DNA from: CAYVDH01 sp964450355
GTDB lineage: Bacteria > Bacteroidota > Bacteroidia > NS11-12g > UBA955
DNA: 48,420 nt
Assembly (NCBI GenBank): GCA_964450355.1
Contig: CAYVDH010000007.1
Span: 1-48,420 of the forward strand
Direction: 5' to 3'
Under the pieces are notes generated by a model that saw only the letters and a list, made by a program, of their open reading frames with translations, did not search any database and had not been told where the DNA came from. Every line of letters starts with the position of its first letter. The stretch's first letter is position 1. Made by a program: the position numbers and the translations under genes. Positions 1 through 8,281 of the stretch are shown piece after piece.

Positions 1-1052
1 ATGAATATAGTATCTATTTTATTCAATATTTTTACTTTAGATGTTGTATTTTTTAAATCATTGTATTGAATTAAATAATCACTTTTCCTTTTTATGATTT
101 GAATGGATTTTTGCATTAATTCATTTTTTTCTTTATTAATGTTGATGAAAGAAGTATCTTTATGTTGAATAATATTAGCTTTATTTATTATTAAATTATC
201 CTTTGTTTTATCATTGACATTGAAAGTAAAACTATCTGTAGTAAGATATATTATATCATGCAAGTCAATGCCAAAATAAGTTTTTAAAATCGTGGAATCT
301 ATATTTAAAACTGTTTGATTTAAAATACACTTTCCTGTATTTTTATCTAATATTAAATTTTTAATATAAAGAGGTTTTTTCCATTCTTTTAACATCAATA
401 TATAATTTGAGTCAATTAATGCATTTAAACGAAAATCAATAGGCTTATAGACATCAGGTATGTTATTATTATCATCATCATAAAACGACCAAATATTATA
501 TAATTTATTAGACAAACCATTAAATGCAATTTGATTGTTTGTCATTGAATAAATGTAATCTGGTTTAAACGATTTAAAACTATCAATTCCACTAGAATTT
601 GTCAAAGCAATTTTGATGTTTTTTATTTGTTCTAAATCATTTAAAAGCTTAACTTTTATTATTCCAGTATCTAATTGTCCACCAGTTGAAAATACTGATG
701 TAAAACTAAATGGATTATTGGCATTATTATCTTGAATCCCTTTATCAATTGTCAATACATAAGTAGTATTGTTTTTTAATTGACTATCTAATTCTATGAT
801 AACTGATTTTTGTAAGGTTTTAAATTTTAATGTTGAATGACTTGGTTGCAGAGTAATGTTTTTTTCGGGTTGATTCAATGTAACGTATTCATTAAATTTT
901 AACTCTATTTTTTTTTGATTAAAATGAATGCTATCGTAATTTTTTTTAATTAATACTGGAACTTGTGTATCATCCTTACCACCTGTTAAGCTTACAATGT
1001 TTGCACATGAATTTATTAAAATTATAACAAAGGAAAATTTAAGAAATTTCAT
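1..1052 (-). CDS. Ig-like domain lipoprotein, C-terminus beyond window
   Basis: The frame is open from the ATG at 1052-1050 to the window edge, so only about 350 N-terminal residues are seen and the stop codon is missing. The N-terminus is a lipoprotein signal: a hydrophobic stretch ending in the lipobox LINSC, followed by ANIVSLTGGKDD. This LTGGKDD-like motif and the following beta-rich segment (residues about 30-110, with an LKFNEYV strand) are typical of Bacteroidota lipoproteins with an N-terminal SbsA-like Ig domain (Big_5). The role is unknown, probably in the envelope. The start codon overlaps the mnmG stop in an ATGA arrangement, which supports translational coupling and this start. 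The family call is firm; the function is not. Confidence 0.82.
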   Translation of the reverse strand, partial: MKFLKFSFVIILINSCANIVSLTGGKDDTQVPVLIKKNYDSIHFNQKKIELKFNEYVTLNQPEKNITLQPSHSTLKFKTLQKSVIIELDSQLKNNTTYVLTIDKGIQDNNANNPFSFTSVFSTGGQLDTGIIKVKLLNDLEQIKNIKIALTNSSGIDSFKSFKPDYIYSMTNNQIAFNGLSNKLYNIWSFYDDDNNNIPDVYKPIDFRLNALIDSNYILMLKEWKKPLYIKNLILDKNTGKCILNQTVLNIDSTILKTYFGIDLHDIIYLTTDSFTFNVNDKTKDNLIINKANIIQHKDTSFININKEKNELMQKSIQIIKRKSDYLIQYNDLKNTTSKVKILNKIDTIF

Positions 1053-2908
1053 CGCCCCAAATGTACTAACAAAACTGATATATCCGCAGGACTTACACCA
1101 CTTATTCTTGATGCTTGTCCAATATTGCTAGGTTTAATTTTATTTAATTTCTCGCGGCTTTCTATACTCAAAGATTTTATTTCACTAAAATCAAATGGAT
1201 ATTTTATTTCATAATTTTCTAATTTTTTTATTTTATCAGACATTTCTTTTTCTTTGATGATATAACTTTGGTATTTTACAAGTATTTCCACTTGCTCTTT
1301 TATATCATCTTCATAATTATCAATTGTATCATCTATTTTACTTAAATCTTTAATTTCAATGTTTGGTCTGCTTAGTATAGATATTATTTTTACTTTTTGT
1401 TCTATTAAAGAACTATTTTTTTCTTGAAGTAGCGAATTTATATTTTCTGGAGAAATGGAAGTTTCTTTAACATAATGATGGAGTTCGTTTATTTTTGAAT
1501 ACTTATTATCTAAGTTTTCAATTCTACTTTGCTCAGCTAATCCAATTGAATACCCTTTTCTTGTTAATCTTTCGTCAGCATTATCTTGTCTTAATAATAT
1601 TCTAAACTCAGCTCTAGAAGTAAACATTCTGTATGGCTCATCTGTTCCTTTGTTAATTAGGTCGTCTATTAAAACACCTATATAAGCTTCAGACCTATTT
1701 AATATTAATTTTTCTTTTTCATTGATTTTTAAATGAGCATTTATTCCTGCCATTAGTCCTTGACATGCAGCTTCTTCGTAACCTGTAGTTCCATTTATTT
1801 GACCAGCAAAATATAAGTTTTCTATGAGTTTAGTTTCAAGAGTTTCTTTTAATTGAGTAGGAGGGAAATAGTCGTATTCAATGGCATACCCAGGTCTAAA
1901 TATTTTACAGTTTTCAAAACCTGGTATTAATCTCAATGCTTGAAATTGAATGTCTTCTGGTAAGGATGTAGAAAAACCATTGATATACATTTCAATAGTA
2001 TTCCAACCTTCAGGTTCAACAAAAATCTGATGTCTATCTCGTTCTGCAAATCGATTAATTTTGTCTTCTATGGAAGGACAATATCTAGGACCTAATCCTT
2101 TTATTCGTCCATTAAACATAGGTGAATCATCAAATCCTTGTCTTAGAATGTCATGAACATTGGTATTCGTGTAGGTAATGTAACACGGTCTTTGTTTTTT
2201 AAGAGGACTAGTTTCTTTTGAAAACGAAAATTTTCCAGGATTTTCATCTCCTTCTTGTACCTCCATTTTTGAATAATCTAAGGATCTACCATCCACTCTA
2301 GGCGGTGTTCCTGTTTTCATTCTACCTGCTTCAAACCCTAAATCTACTAATGCTTTAGTAATTCCCACACTATTTGATTCAGACATTCTACCTCCTCCAA
2401 ATTGTTTAGTACCAATATGAATCAAGCCATTTAAGAAGGTCCCACTAGTTACTATCAATGATTTTGATTCAATTGTGTAGCCTAAACTTGTATGTACTTC
2501 GAATTGGTTATTACTATTTTTAACAACAAAATGTACAACATTATCTTGTAAGAAGTCAAGATTGTCCATTTTTTCTAAAGCCAATCTCCATTCCTCTGAA
2601 AATCTAAATCTATCGGATTGTGCTCTCGGACTCCACATTGCTGCACCTTTTGACCTGTTTAACATTCGAAACTGAACCATGGTTTTATCTGTTATGATTC
2701 CAGACATTCCACCAAGAGCATCTATTTCCCTTATTATCTGTCCTTTGGCAACACCACCCATAGCAGGGTTACAACTCATTTTAGCTATGGTTTCTAAATT
2801 CATTGTAATCAACAATGTTTTTGAACCCAGTTTTGAGGCAGCATGAGCAGCTTCACAACCAGCATGACCAGCACCAATTATTATAACATCGTATTTGTCT
2901 TTAAACAT
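1049..2908 (-). CDS. mnmG: MnmG, tRNA uridine-34 carboxymethylaminomethyl synthase
   Basis: FAD-dependent enzyme that works with MnmE to modify U34 of several tRNAs in the cytoplasm. The 619-residue length is normal for the family. The Rossmann FAD motif IIGAGHAGCEAA is at residues 10-21. The two family signatures are also present: GPRYCPSIEDKINRF in the middle of the protein and EEAACQGLMAGINA later. The C-terminal helical domain that contacts MnmE is complete. The start is ATG at 2908. ybeY ends 3 bp upstream and the lipoprotein gene overlaps downstream, so this is an operon. In many Bacteroidota ybeY and mnmG are neighbours, as here. Confidence 0.97.
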   Translation of the reverse strand: MFKDKYDVIIIGAGHAGCEAAHAASKLGSKTLLITMNLETIAKMSCNPAMGGVAKGQIIREIDALGGMSGIITDKTMVQFRMLNRSKGAAMWSPRAQSDRFRFSEEWRLALEKMDNLDFLQDNVVHFVVKNSNNQFEVHTSLGYTIESKSLIVTSGTFLNGLIHIGTKQFGGGRMSESNSVGITKALVDLGFEAGRMKTGTPPRVDGRSLDYSKMEVQEGDENPGKFSFSKETSPLKKQRPCYITYTNTNVHDILRQGFDDSPMFNGRIKGLGPRYCPSIEDKINRFAERDRHQIFVEPEGWNTIEMYINGFSTSLPEDIQFQALRLIPGFENCKIFRPGYAIEYDYFPPTQLKETLETKLIENLYFAGQINGTTGYEEAACQGLMAGINAHLKINEKEKLILNRSEAYIGVLIDDLINKGTDEPYRMFTSRAEFRILLRQDNADERLTRKGYSIGLAEQSRIENLDNKYSKINELHHYVKETSISPENINSLLQEKNSSLIEQKVKIISILSRPNIEIKDLSKIDDTIDNYEDDIKEQVEILVKYQSYIIKEKEMSDKIKKLENYEIKYPFDFSEIKSLSIESREKLNKIKPSNIGQASRISGVSPADISVLLVHLGR

Positions 2909-2911
2909 TTT

Positions 2912-3364
2912 TTATGAATTATGTTCCTCGTGGAACAATTTTAAAAATTTATTTTCTTGTTTTGTCATTTTTTCTTTTTCTTGTTTTGTTTGATCGTTCA
3001 AACCACATAAATGCAATGTACTATGAATGATAACTCTCAACAATTCTTCAAATGGGGTTACATTATATGTACTAGAATGATCTACTATTCTATCTATGCT
3101 TATATAAGAATCACCTTCTATGAGTAATGAATTATCGCTATAATTAAATGTAATAACATCTGTATAATAATTATGTTTTAAATTGTTGATGTTTATTTCC
3201 AATAATTCATCATCAGATATAAGATTAAAGTTAATGTATAAACATTGTTTTTTATGGCTTTTTACTATTTTAACTACTGTTTTCTTTATTAGTTTTATTT
3301 TGCCTTTTAAAAGCCGCTTGTCACCATTAAATTGAATGTTATTTAAGTACTGTAATTGTTCCAT
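2912..3364 (-). CDS. ybeY: YbeY, rRNA maturation endoribonuclease
   Basis: Single-strand-specific metalloendoribonuclease used in 16S rRNA 3' maturation and ribosome quality control. The metal site is HSTLHLCGLND at residues 114-124. It gives H-x3-H-x5-D instead of the canonical third His; as I recall this is the usual form in Bacteroidota. The 150-residue length is normal. I chose the ATG at 3364; an in-frame TTG lies one codon upstream. The 5' end overlaps the 3' end of the CHU_C gene by 26 bp, so the operon context continues. The gene feeds directly into mnmG. Confidence 0.93.
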   Translation of the reverse strand: MEQLQYLNNIQFNGDKRLLKGKIKLIKKTVVKIVKSHKKQCLYINFNLISDDELLEININNLKHNYYTDVITFNYSDNSLLIEGDSYISIDRIVDHSSTYNVTPFEELLRVIIHSTLHLCGLNDQTKQEKEKMTKQENKFLKLFHEEHNS

Positions 3365-5102
3365 CAAAATTTAATACTTTTCCGTTTTGTCCTTTTACTA
3401 TTGATTTGTAAACATACACATCTTCTTGTACAAATTCACCATTAAAACCTCGACCATCCCAAGCACCTTTTAAATTAGAAGCTTCATAGATTAACTCTCC
3501 CCATCGATTAAAAATCTGAATGGATGATTCTTCTTCATTAATAAATACACCTTGTGGTTTAAATACATTGTTGTAACCATTTAATTGTATCGCATTGGGA
3601 AAATATATGATTGGGTCAGCATTTAAACACACAATGTTGCTGTATGAACTGTCTTTGCGATTGTATAATAAATTGGCATTGTTTTCTATGGCTCTTACAC
3701 AATAACAGAGCTTTTGTTGACTTAGACTAAATGTTGACTTGTCTTGAAAATTAGTATTGATGTTGTTAAGATTTCCTATGATGTTCCACGGGGAACTTTT
3801 ATTATAGTTTTCGTTATTACTTAAAAGCAGTTCCTGTTTTTCTGTTTTTTTAATGAAATCATTGTAAAGACTCCAACCAATAAGTTGATTGTTTAAGTCT
3901 ATCAATGTCGCATCTAACAAAATTGTTTTTGAAATTTGTGAACTATCAAATATTAAATTACATGGCCCAATGGTAGAGAAAAAATAGGAATAAGATTTAG
4001 AGTTTGTATTAACTGCATTATCTATTAAATCAATAATGCCACCAGTTGTATTTAAAGTTTGCCATAAACTGAAATTAGAGTTGTCTTCAGATTTGTAGAT
4101 ATTTATTTTTTCTAAAGATTTACCTGTTTCAGTTATAAGAGTTAATTCTACAGCTCCATTTTGAACACTGGCTTTAGCAATGTATGAATTATTGGTTTCA
4201 ACAATTGAATTGGAATTAAGGCAAACAATGTTAGATGAAGATGATGTATTTGACCCTTGTTTTAAAGCTCTAATGTAAAAACAATACTGATCCCCAAAGG
4301 AGTTAAAATTATAGGTGAATTGATTGATGTTTGAAACTACTGTACCAACAAGTTCATAATTTCCAGCATTTATTTTTCTATAAATTAAATAATTTGAAAC
4401 TTGCCATCCTACATAATTACTCCAATTCAATTGAATGGTTTTATTACAAGCGTCATATACTTGATTTAATAACATGGTAGAATGGGAATTGCTTATAGCA
4501 GATAAATTTTCACAACTGTCATAAGCTGCAATTGAATACCTAATACTTGATAATGTTGGATTTCTATTTCCCTTGTCTTCATAATAGGTAGCATTGGTGT
4601 CTTTAATGTTTGTATTTGTGCTGGTAACATGATAAACAATGTATCCTTTTGTATCTGTACTTGGATTTTTACTCCAACCAATGATGGATTTTTGGGTAAC
4701 TAAATCTATACTTACTGAATCAATATCCATGATTACAGGCCTTGTACGGTCTATTACTATGGTATCGCTGTATATGCTGTCAATTCCATTACAAGCTTTA
4801 TTGTAAACTAAATAAAATTCCCAATTTTTTAAATTCCCAATTTTAAATGAAATATTATCAAGCGAAAATATACTATAAGATCTTAAAAATGAATAATTTG
4901 AAAGAGAATTATCTCGCCCATATAAACTAAATGATGTAAACGATGCACAATTATCACTTGGTTTGTTCCACAATAAAGTGACTATGGAATCGGTATTGTT
5001 TAAACAAGCCATACGTAACTTTGGACGACCTTCTATACTCCATAATGAATGGCTAAATGAAAGGACAAAAATTAACAATATGGTTGTTTTTCTAATGTTC
5101 AC
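3339..5102 (-). CDS. Secreted protein with gliding-motility CHU_C (T9SS type B) C-terminal domain
   Basis: A 587-residue exported protein. Residues 1-23 form a Sec signal (MNIRKTTILLIFVLSFSHS...). The middle has several fibronectin-type-III-like repeats with recurrent tryptophan-containing strands (for example IIGWSKNPS, LNWSNYVGW, LIGWSLYND). The last ~85 residues are a CHU_C domain: FPNAIQLNGYNNVFKP, IQIFNRWGELIYE, WDGRGFNGE and a C-terminal strand. That domain is the type B sorting signal for the type IX secretion system, so the product is probably at the cell surface or released. The start is GTG at 5102, which overlaps the upstream protease gene by 11 bp. The specific function is unknown. 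Confidence 0.88.
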   Translation of the reverse strand: MNIRKTTILLIFVLSFSHSLWSIEGRPKLRMACLNNTDSIVTLLWNKPSDNCASFTSFSLYGRDNSLSNYSFLRSYSIFSLDNISFKIGNLKNWEFYLVYNKACNGIDSIYSDTIVIDRTRPVIMDIDSVSIDLVTQKSIIGWSKNPSTDTKGYIVYHVTSTNTNIKDTNATYYEDKGNRNPTLSSIRYSIAAYDSCENLSAISNSHSTMLLNQVYDACNKTIQLNWSNYVGWQVSNYLIYRKINAGNYELVGTVVSNINQFTYNFNSFGDQYCFYIRALKQGSNTSSSSNIVCLNSNSIVETNNSYIAKASVQNGAVELTLITETGKSLEKINIYKSEDNSNFSLWQTLNTTGGIIDLIDNAVNTNSKSYSYFFSTIGPCNLIFDSSQISKTILLDATLIDLNNQLIGWSLYNDFIKKTEKQELLLSNNENYNKSSPWNIIGNLNNINTNFQDKSTFSLSQQKLCYCVRAIENNANLLYNRKDSSYSNIVCLNADPIIYFPNAIQLNGYNNVFKPQGVFINEEESSIQIFNRWGELIYEASNLKGAWDGRGFNGEFVQEDVYVYKSIVKGQNGKVLNFDGTITVLK

Positions 5103-6342
5103 CAGCTATACATAAGTTAAACGTTTTTCTATCTAAATAATTGTTTGCTAATTCTCTTATTTTATCGGGAGAAACAGCATTGATGTGTTCAAAATACTCC
5201 TGATAATAGTTGTCTTTTAATTGTAGTTCTTTGAAACTTTTGAATTTTTCAGAAATGGTGAATGAGCCATCAAAACTTCTTATCAAAGCCCCTTTTAAAT
5301 AATTTTTTGCTGTATTGAGTTCATCCTCAGATACTAACATGGTTTTTAATTTCTCTGCTTCATTCCATATTTCTTGTATCACTGTTTCTGTTAATTGTGA
5401 ATTACACTCACAATTTATTTTCATCACACTGTACTCTAAATAAGAATTTATACTTGAGTTTATTCCATAAGTTAAACCCTTTTCCTCTCTAATATTCTTC
5501 ATTAATCTGGAACCAAAATAACCTCCAAAAACCATGTTTAATAATACCAAATCAAAATAGCTGGAGTCAGATCTTGAAGGCCAAATGGAAGATAATCTCA
5601 AGGAATTTTGGGTGGATTTTTCTTTTTTAATAACCAATTGTTTAGAATCATTAATTGGTACAATTTCATTTAAATACAAATTGTTACTTAAAGTTTTAAT
5701 TTCATATCCATTATCCTTTATAATTTTTTCTATATCCAATGTTTTAGGACCTGTATATACAAAGAAATAATCTTCGAATAACTGTTGATTGATTTGAATA
5801 AGTTCCTCTCTGTTTATGCTTTTTATTTTTTCTTCATTTAAAAAATCACAATTCATATGATCTTTTCCATAAGTGAGTTCTGTAATCCCTCTATTACTTA
5901 AAAAACTGGTTTTTTCTAAATTGATTTTTAATTCACTTAATTTATTGTTTTTATAAACATCCAATTCCGATTGAGAATATTGACAATTTTTAATGCAATT
6001 GATAGTAAACCCAATCAAGTTATCAGCCGATTCTTGCATTCCATACAAAGTAATGGACGAACTATAGTAATCAAATGATTTGTAAATATATGCACCTAAT
6101 AAATCGATGTGTTCTGAAATTTCAGAGCTGCTTAAATCTTTTGTGCCACTTAACATTAAATCAATTGCAAAATTTCTAGAATGTTTATCCTTGGCTTGAT
6201 TTGAACCTTTTTTTAAACACACTATTTCTAATTTAAACAATTCATCTTCAGAATAAATGCAATATAAATTAGTGTTTGAACTAGGAAAACCAGTGATGAG
6301 CTGATTCAAAGGAACGATATTTGGAGCTATTAATCTATTCAT
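5092..6342 (-). CDS. M16 family peptidase, non-catalytic subunit
   Basis: A 416-residue protein with the two-lobed M16 (pitrilysin/processing peptidase) fold. The N-terminal lobe has the expected beta-strand and helix order, but the zinc motif HxxEH is absent: the equivalent segment reads RNFAIDLMLSG. The C-terminal lobe keeps the family motif FGGYFGSRLMKNIREEKGLTYGI. This is the usual inactive partner of a heterodimeric M16 protease. Its gene overlaps by 8 bp with the upstream gene for the catalytic partner. ATG start at 6342. Proteolytic substrates are unknown. Confidence 0.9.
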   Translation of the reverse strand: MNRLIAPNIVPLNQLITGFPSSNTNLYCIYSEDELFKLEIVCLKKGSNQAKDKHSRNFAIDLMLSGTKDLSSSEISEHIDLLGAYIYKSFDYYSSSITLYGMQESADNLIGFTINCIKNCQYSQSELDVYKNNKLSELKINLEKTSFLSNRGITELTYGKDHMNCDFLNEEKIKSINREELIQINQQLFEDYFFVYTGPKTLDIEKIIKDNGYEIKTLSNNLYLNEIVPINDSKQLVIKKEKSTQNSLRLSSIWPSRSDSSYFDLVLLNMVFGGYFGSRLMKNIREEKGLTYGINSSINSYLEYSVMKINCECNSQLTETVIQEIWNEAEKLKTMLVSEDELNTAKNYLKGALIRSFDGSFTISEKFKSFKELQLKDNYYQEYFEHINAVSPDKIRELANNYLDRKTFNLCIAGEH

Positions 6343-7576
6343 TTTCTGGTTGATAATACAAAGAATTCAGTCTGTTCTCAGTTAAGTAGTTGTTACATAT
6401 CAATTTTATTTGCTCTGCATCTACTTTTTTTATTAATTCTATCTCTTCATTAATTAAGTTAATGTTATTTACTAAATGACCGTAACACAATGCCATGGCT
6501 TTATTTAAGACCGATGTTTTAGCAAATAAGTTGCTTGTTATGAATTTATTTTTAACTTTTATTAATTCTTTTTCTTCTATTCCATTCTTTGTTATCTCAT
6601 TTATAGTATCCATCACTTCTTTTTCAGCTAATTCAAAAGACACGTTTTCACAAAGTTTACCTTCTATTACAAATAAGCCTTCATTGATATCACCAGTAAT
6701 GTAACACGATATTTGATTGAATATGGATTTTTCTTTTACTAATTTTTCTGTGAACCTTGAGGATTCTGAACGGCTAAGTATGTCTGATAACAAATCAAAT
6801 CCATAATAAAGTGGATTCATTCTTTCTACCATTTTATAACTCATGTACAATGCTTTTTGTGGAACATTTGAACAAATTTTTAAATTTCTTTTGCCTTCAT
6901 TTTCAGTTTCAATAGGGTAGTGGTTAGTGTTTTTTTTACCAGCTGGAATATCTGAAAACCAATGGATAGTTTTATTTACAGCAGTTTCAAAATCTATATT
7001 TCCTGCTATACACATGATGGCATTACTTGGATTGTAGTATTGATAAAAAAACTCCTCAACCTCTTGTAGCGTAGCATTTTCAACATGACTAATTTCTTTT
7101 CCTATTGTAGCCCATTGATAAGGGTGAATTTTGTATGATAATGGACGTAAATTAAGCCATGCATCACCATAAGGTTGATTTAAATACCTTTGTTTAAATT
7201 CTTCAATGACTACGCCTTTTTGAACATTTAAAGACTTTTGAGAAAAGTTAAGTTTTAACATTCTGTCGCTTTCTAACCACAGAGCAGTATCAATATTTTC
7301 CTTTGGTATTGTGATGTAATAATTTGTAATGTCATTGTTTGTAAAAGCATTGTTTTCACCACCTGCTTTTTGTAATGGTGTATCAAAAGAGGGAATGTTT
7401 TCCGATCCACCAAACATCAAATGCTCAAACAAATGAGCAAACCCTGTTTTGTCTGGTTTTTCATCCCTGGCACCTACATTGTACAAAATGTTGGTTACAC
7501 ACATGGGTGTATTTTTATCTTCATGATGAATCAAGGTCAAACCATTGTCTAACGTATGTAAATTATATGAAATCAA
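6335..7576 (-). CDS. M16 family zinc metallopeptidase, catalytic subunit
   Basis: A 413-residue M16 peptidase. The zinc-binding HLFEH motif is at residues 48-52, and the downstream glutamate ligand lies in GVVIEEF. It probably forms a heterodimer with the inactive partner encoded next. I chose the TTG at 7576, giving MISYNLHTLDNGL, which lines up with the usual family start (M-I-x-F-x-x-x-T-L-D-N-G-L). A longer reading from the TTG at 7591 is open, but that extension contains a perfect TAnnTTTG promoter box (7581-7588). The mRNA may therefore be leaderless or nearly so. Confidence 0.9.
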   Translation of the reverse strand: MISYNLHTLDNGLTLIHHEDKNTPMCVTNILYNVGARDEKPDKTGFAHLFEHLMFGGSENIPSFDTPLQKAGGENNAFTNNDITNYYITIPKENIDTALWLESDRMLKLNFSQKSLNVQKGVVIEEFKQRYLNQPYGDAWLNLRPLSYKIHPYQWATIGKEISHVENATLQEVEEFFYQYYNPSNAIMCIAGNIDFETAVNKTIHWFSDIPAGKKNTNHYPIETENEGKRNLKICSNVPQKALYMSYKMVERMNPLYYGFDLLSDILSRSESSRFTEKLVKEKSIFNQISCYITGDINEGLFVIEGKLCENVSFELAEKEVMDTINEITKNGIEEKELIKVKNKFITSNLFAKTSVLNKAMALCYGHLVNNINLINEEIELIKKVDAEQIKLICNNYLTENRLNSLYYQPENE

Positions 7577-7580
7577 GCTA

Positions 7581-7588
7581 CAAAGATA
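7581..7588 (-). promoter_or_regulatory. Bacteroidota -7 box for the M16-CHU_C-ybeY-mnmG operon
   Basis: TATCTTTG on the minus strand is an exact match to TAnnTTTG, the Bacteroidota housekeeping -7 element. It lies 4 bp upstream of the preferred TTG start of the M16 gene. I see no clear TTG at the -33 distance, so the promoter is supported by only one element. Confidence 0.5.
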
Positions 7589-7648
7589 CAATTTATTAAA
7601 CAGAGTCTTATTCTGTATCTAAGTGGTGTATATTAAAATAGACTGTTA

Positions 7649-8218
7649 CTAACTTTCTAAAAATAAAATGCAGTTTTTATAGGATTTAAAATAGTCGATT
7701 TCAAGTTGAACTCTAAAGTCATTTTTAATTAATACATCACTCATAAATAAATTATTTTCAGGATTTTCTACATAAATTGATTTACAATAAAGTATTAAAT
7801 TTTCTATGTGATGAAGTTTTAATAAGGGTTGAATTTCACTGCTAAAACACAACATTTGAGTAGTGTTTTCTATTTTAATGCAAGAACAAAGCAAAGTATT
7901 TATTGACTTATCAGTGTTTAAATATTCTATGCCATTATCTACAAATAAATCAATAAATTTTTTCTCATTAGTGCTCAATGTAGAAAACCCAAATTGTTTC
8001 TGAATTTGAACCAATTGATTTAAAAAATCATAAGAATTTGTGCAAGTTAAAAATGAATAACCATTGTCTGTCCAGGCTTTTACAAAATCTTCGTCCTTAA
8101 GATACAATGGTTTTTTTAGCAATTCTTTATCTAGATTAATCAAAGGATATTGATTAGCTAAAGGTTGTACCAAACTTTTTCTGACTTGCTTTAATATTTG
8201 TTCCTTTGGAGTAATCAT
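7649..8218 (-). CDS. LUD-domain (LutC/YkgG-like) protein, degenerate
   Basis: A 189-residue cytoplasmic protein. The N-terminus MITPKEQILKQVRKSLVQPL resembles the first helix of LUD (lactate utilisation, DUF162) proteins, and the C-terminus CILFLES resembles the final beta-strand of that family. The glycine- and serine-rich ligand loop usual in LutC is not visible, so the protein may be a diverged member without the classical role. It is a single gene, divergent from the ABC exporter. The family call is tentative; a Bacteroidota-specific protein of unknown function is the alternative. Confidence 0.5.
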   Translation of the reverse strand: MITPKEQILKQVRKSLVQPLANQYPLINLDKELLKKPLYLKDEDFVKAWTDNGYSFLTCTNSYDFLNQLVQIQKQFGFSTLSTNEKKFIDLFVDNGIEYLNTDKSINTLLCSCIKIENTTQMLCFSSEIQPLLKLHHIENLILYCKSIYVENPENNLFMSDVLIKNDFRVQLEIDYFKSYKNCILFLES

Positions 8219-8242
8219 GGTTTTAAGGCACTAAAAATTCAC

Positions 8243-8250
8243 TATTTTTG
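8243..8250 (+). promoter_or_regulatory. Putative -7 box for the ABC exporter operon
   Basis: TATTTTTG matches TAnnTTTG and lies 31 bp upstream of the TTG start of the ABC transporter gene. The -33 region is only T-rich (no TTG). It sits in the divergent intergenic region shared with the LUD-like gene. Confidence 0.42.
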
Positions 8251-8281
8251 CAAACCTAAATAAAAAGAACTAATAAAAAAA

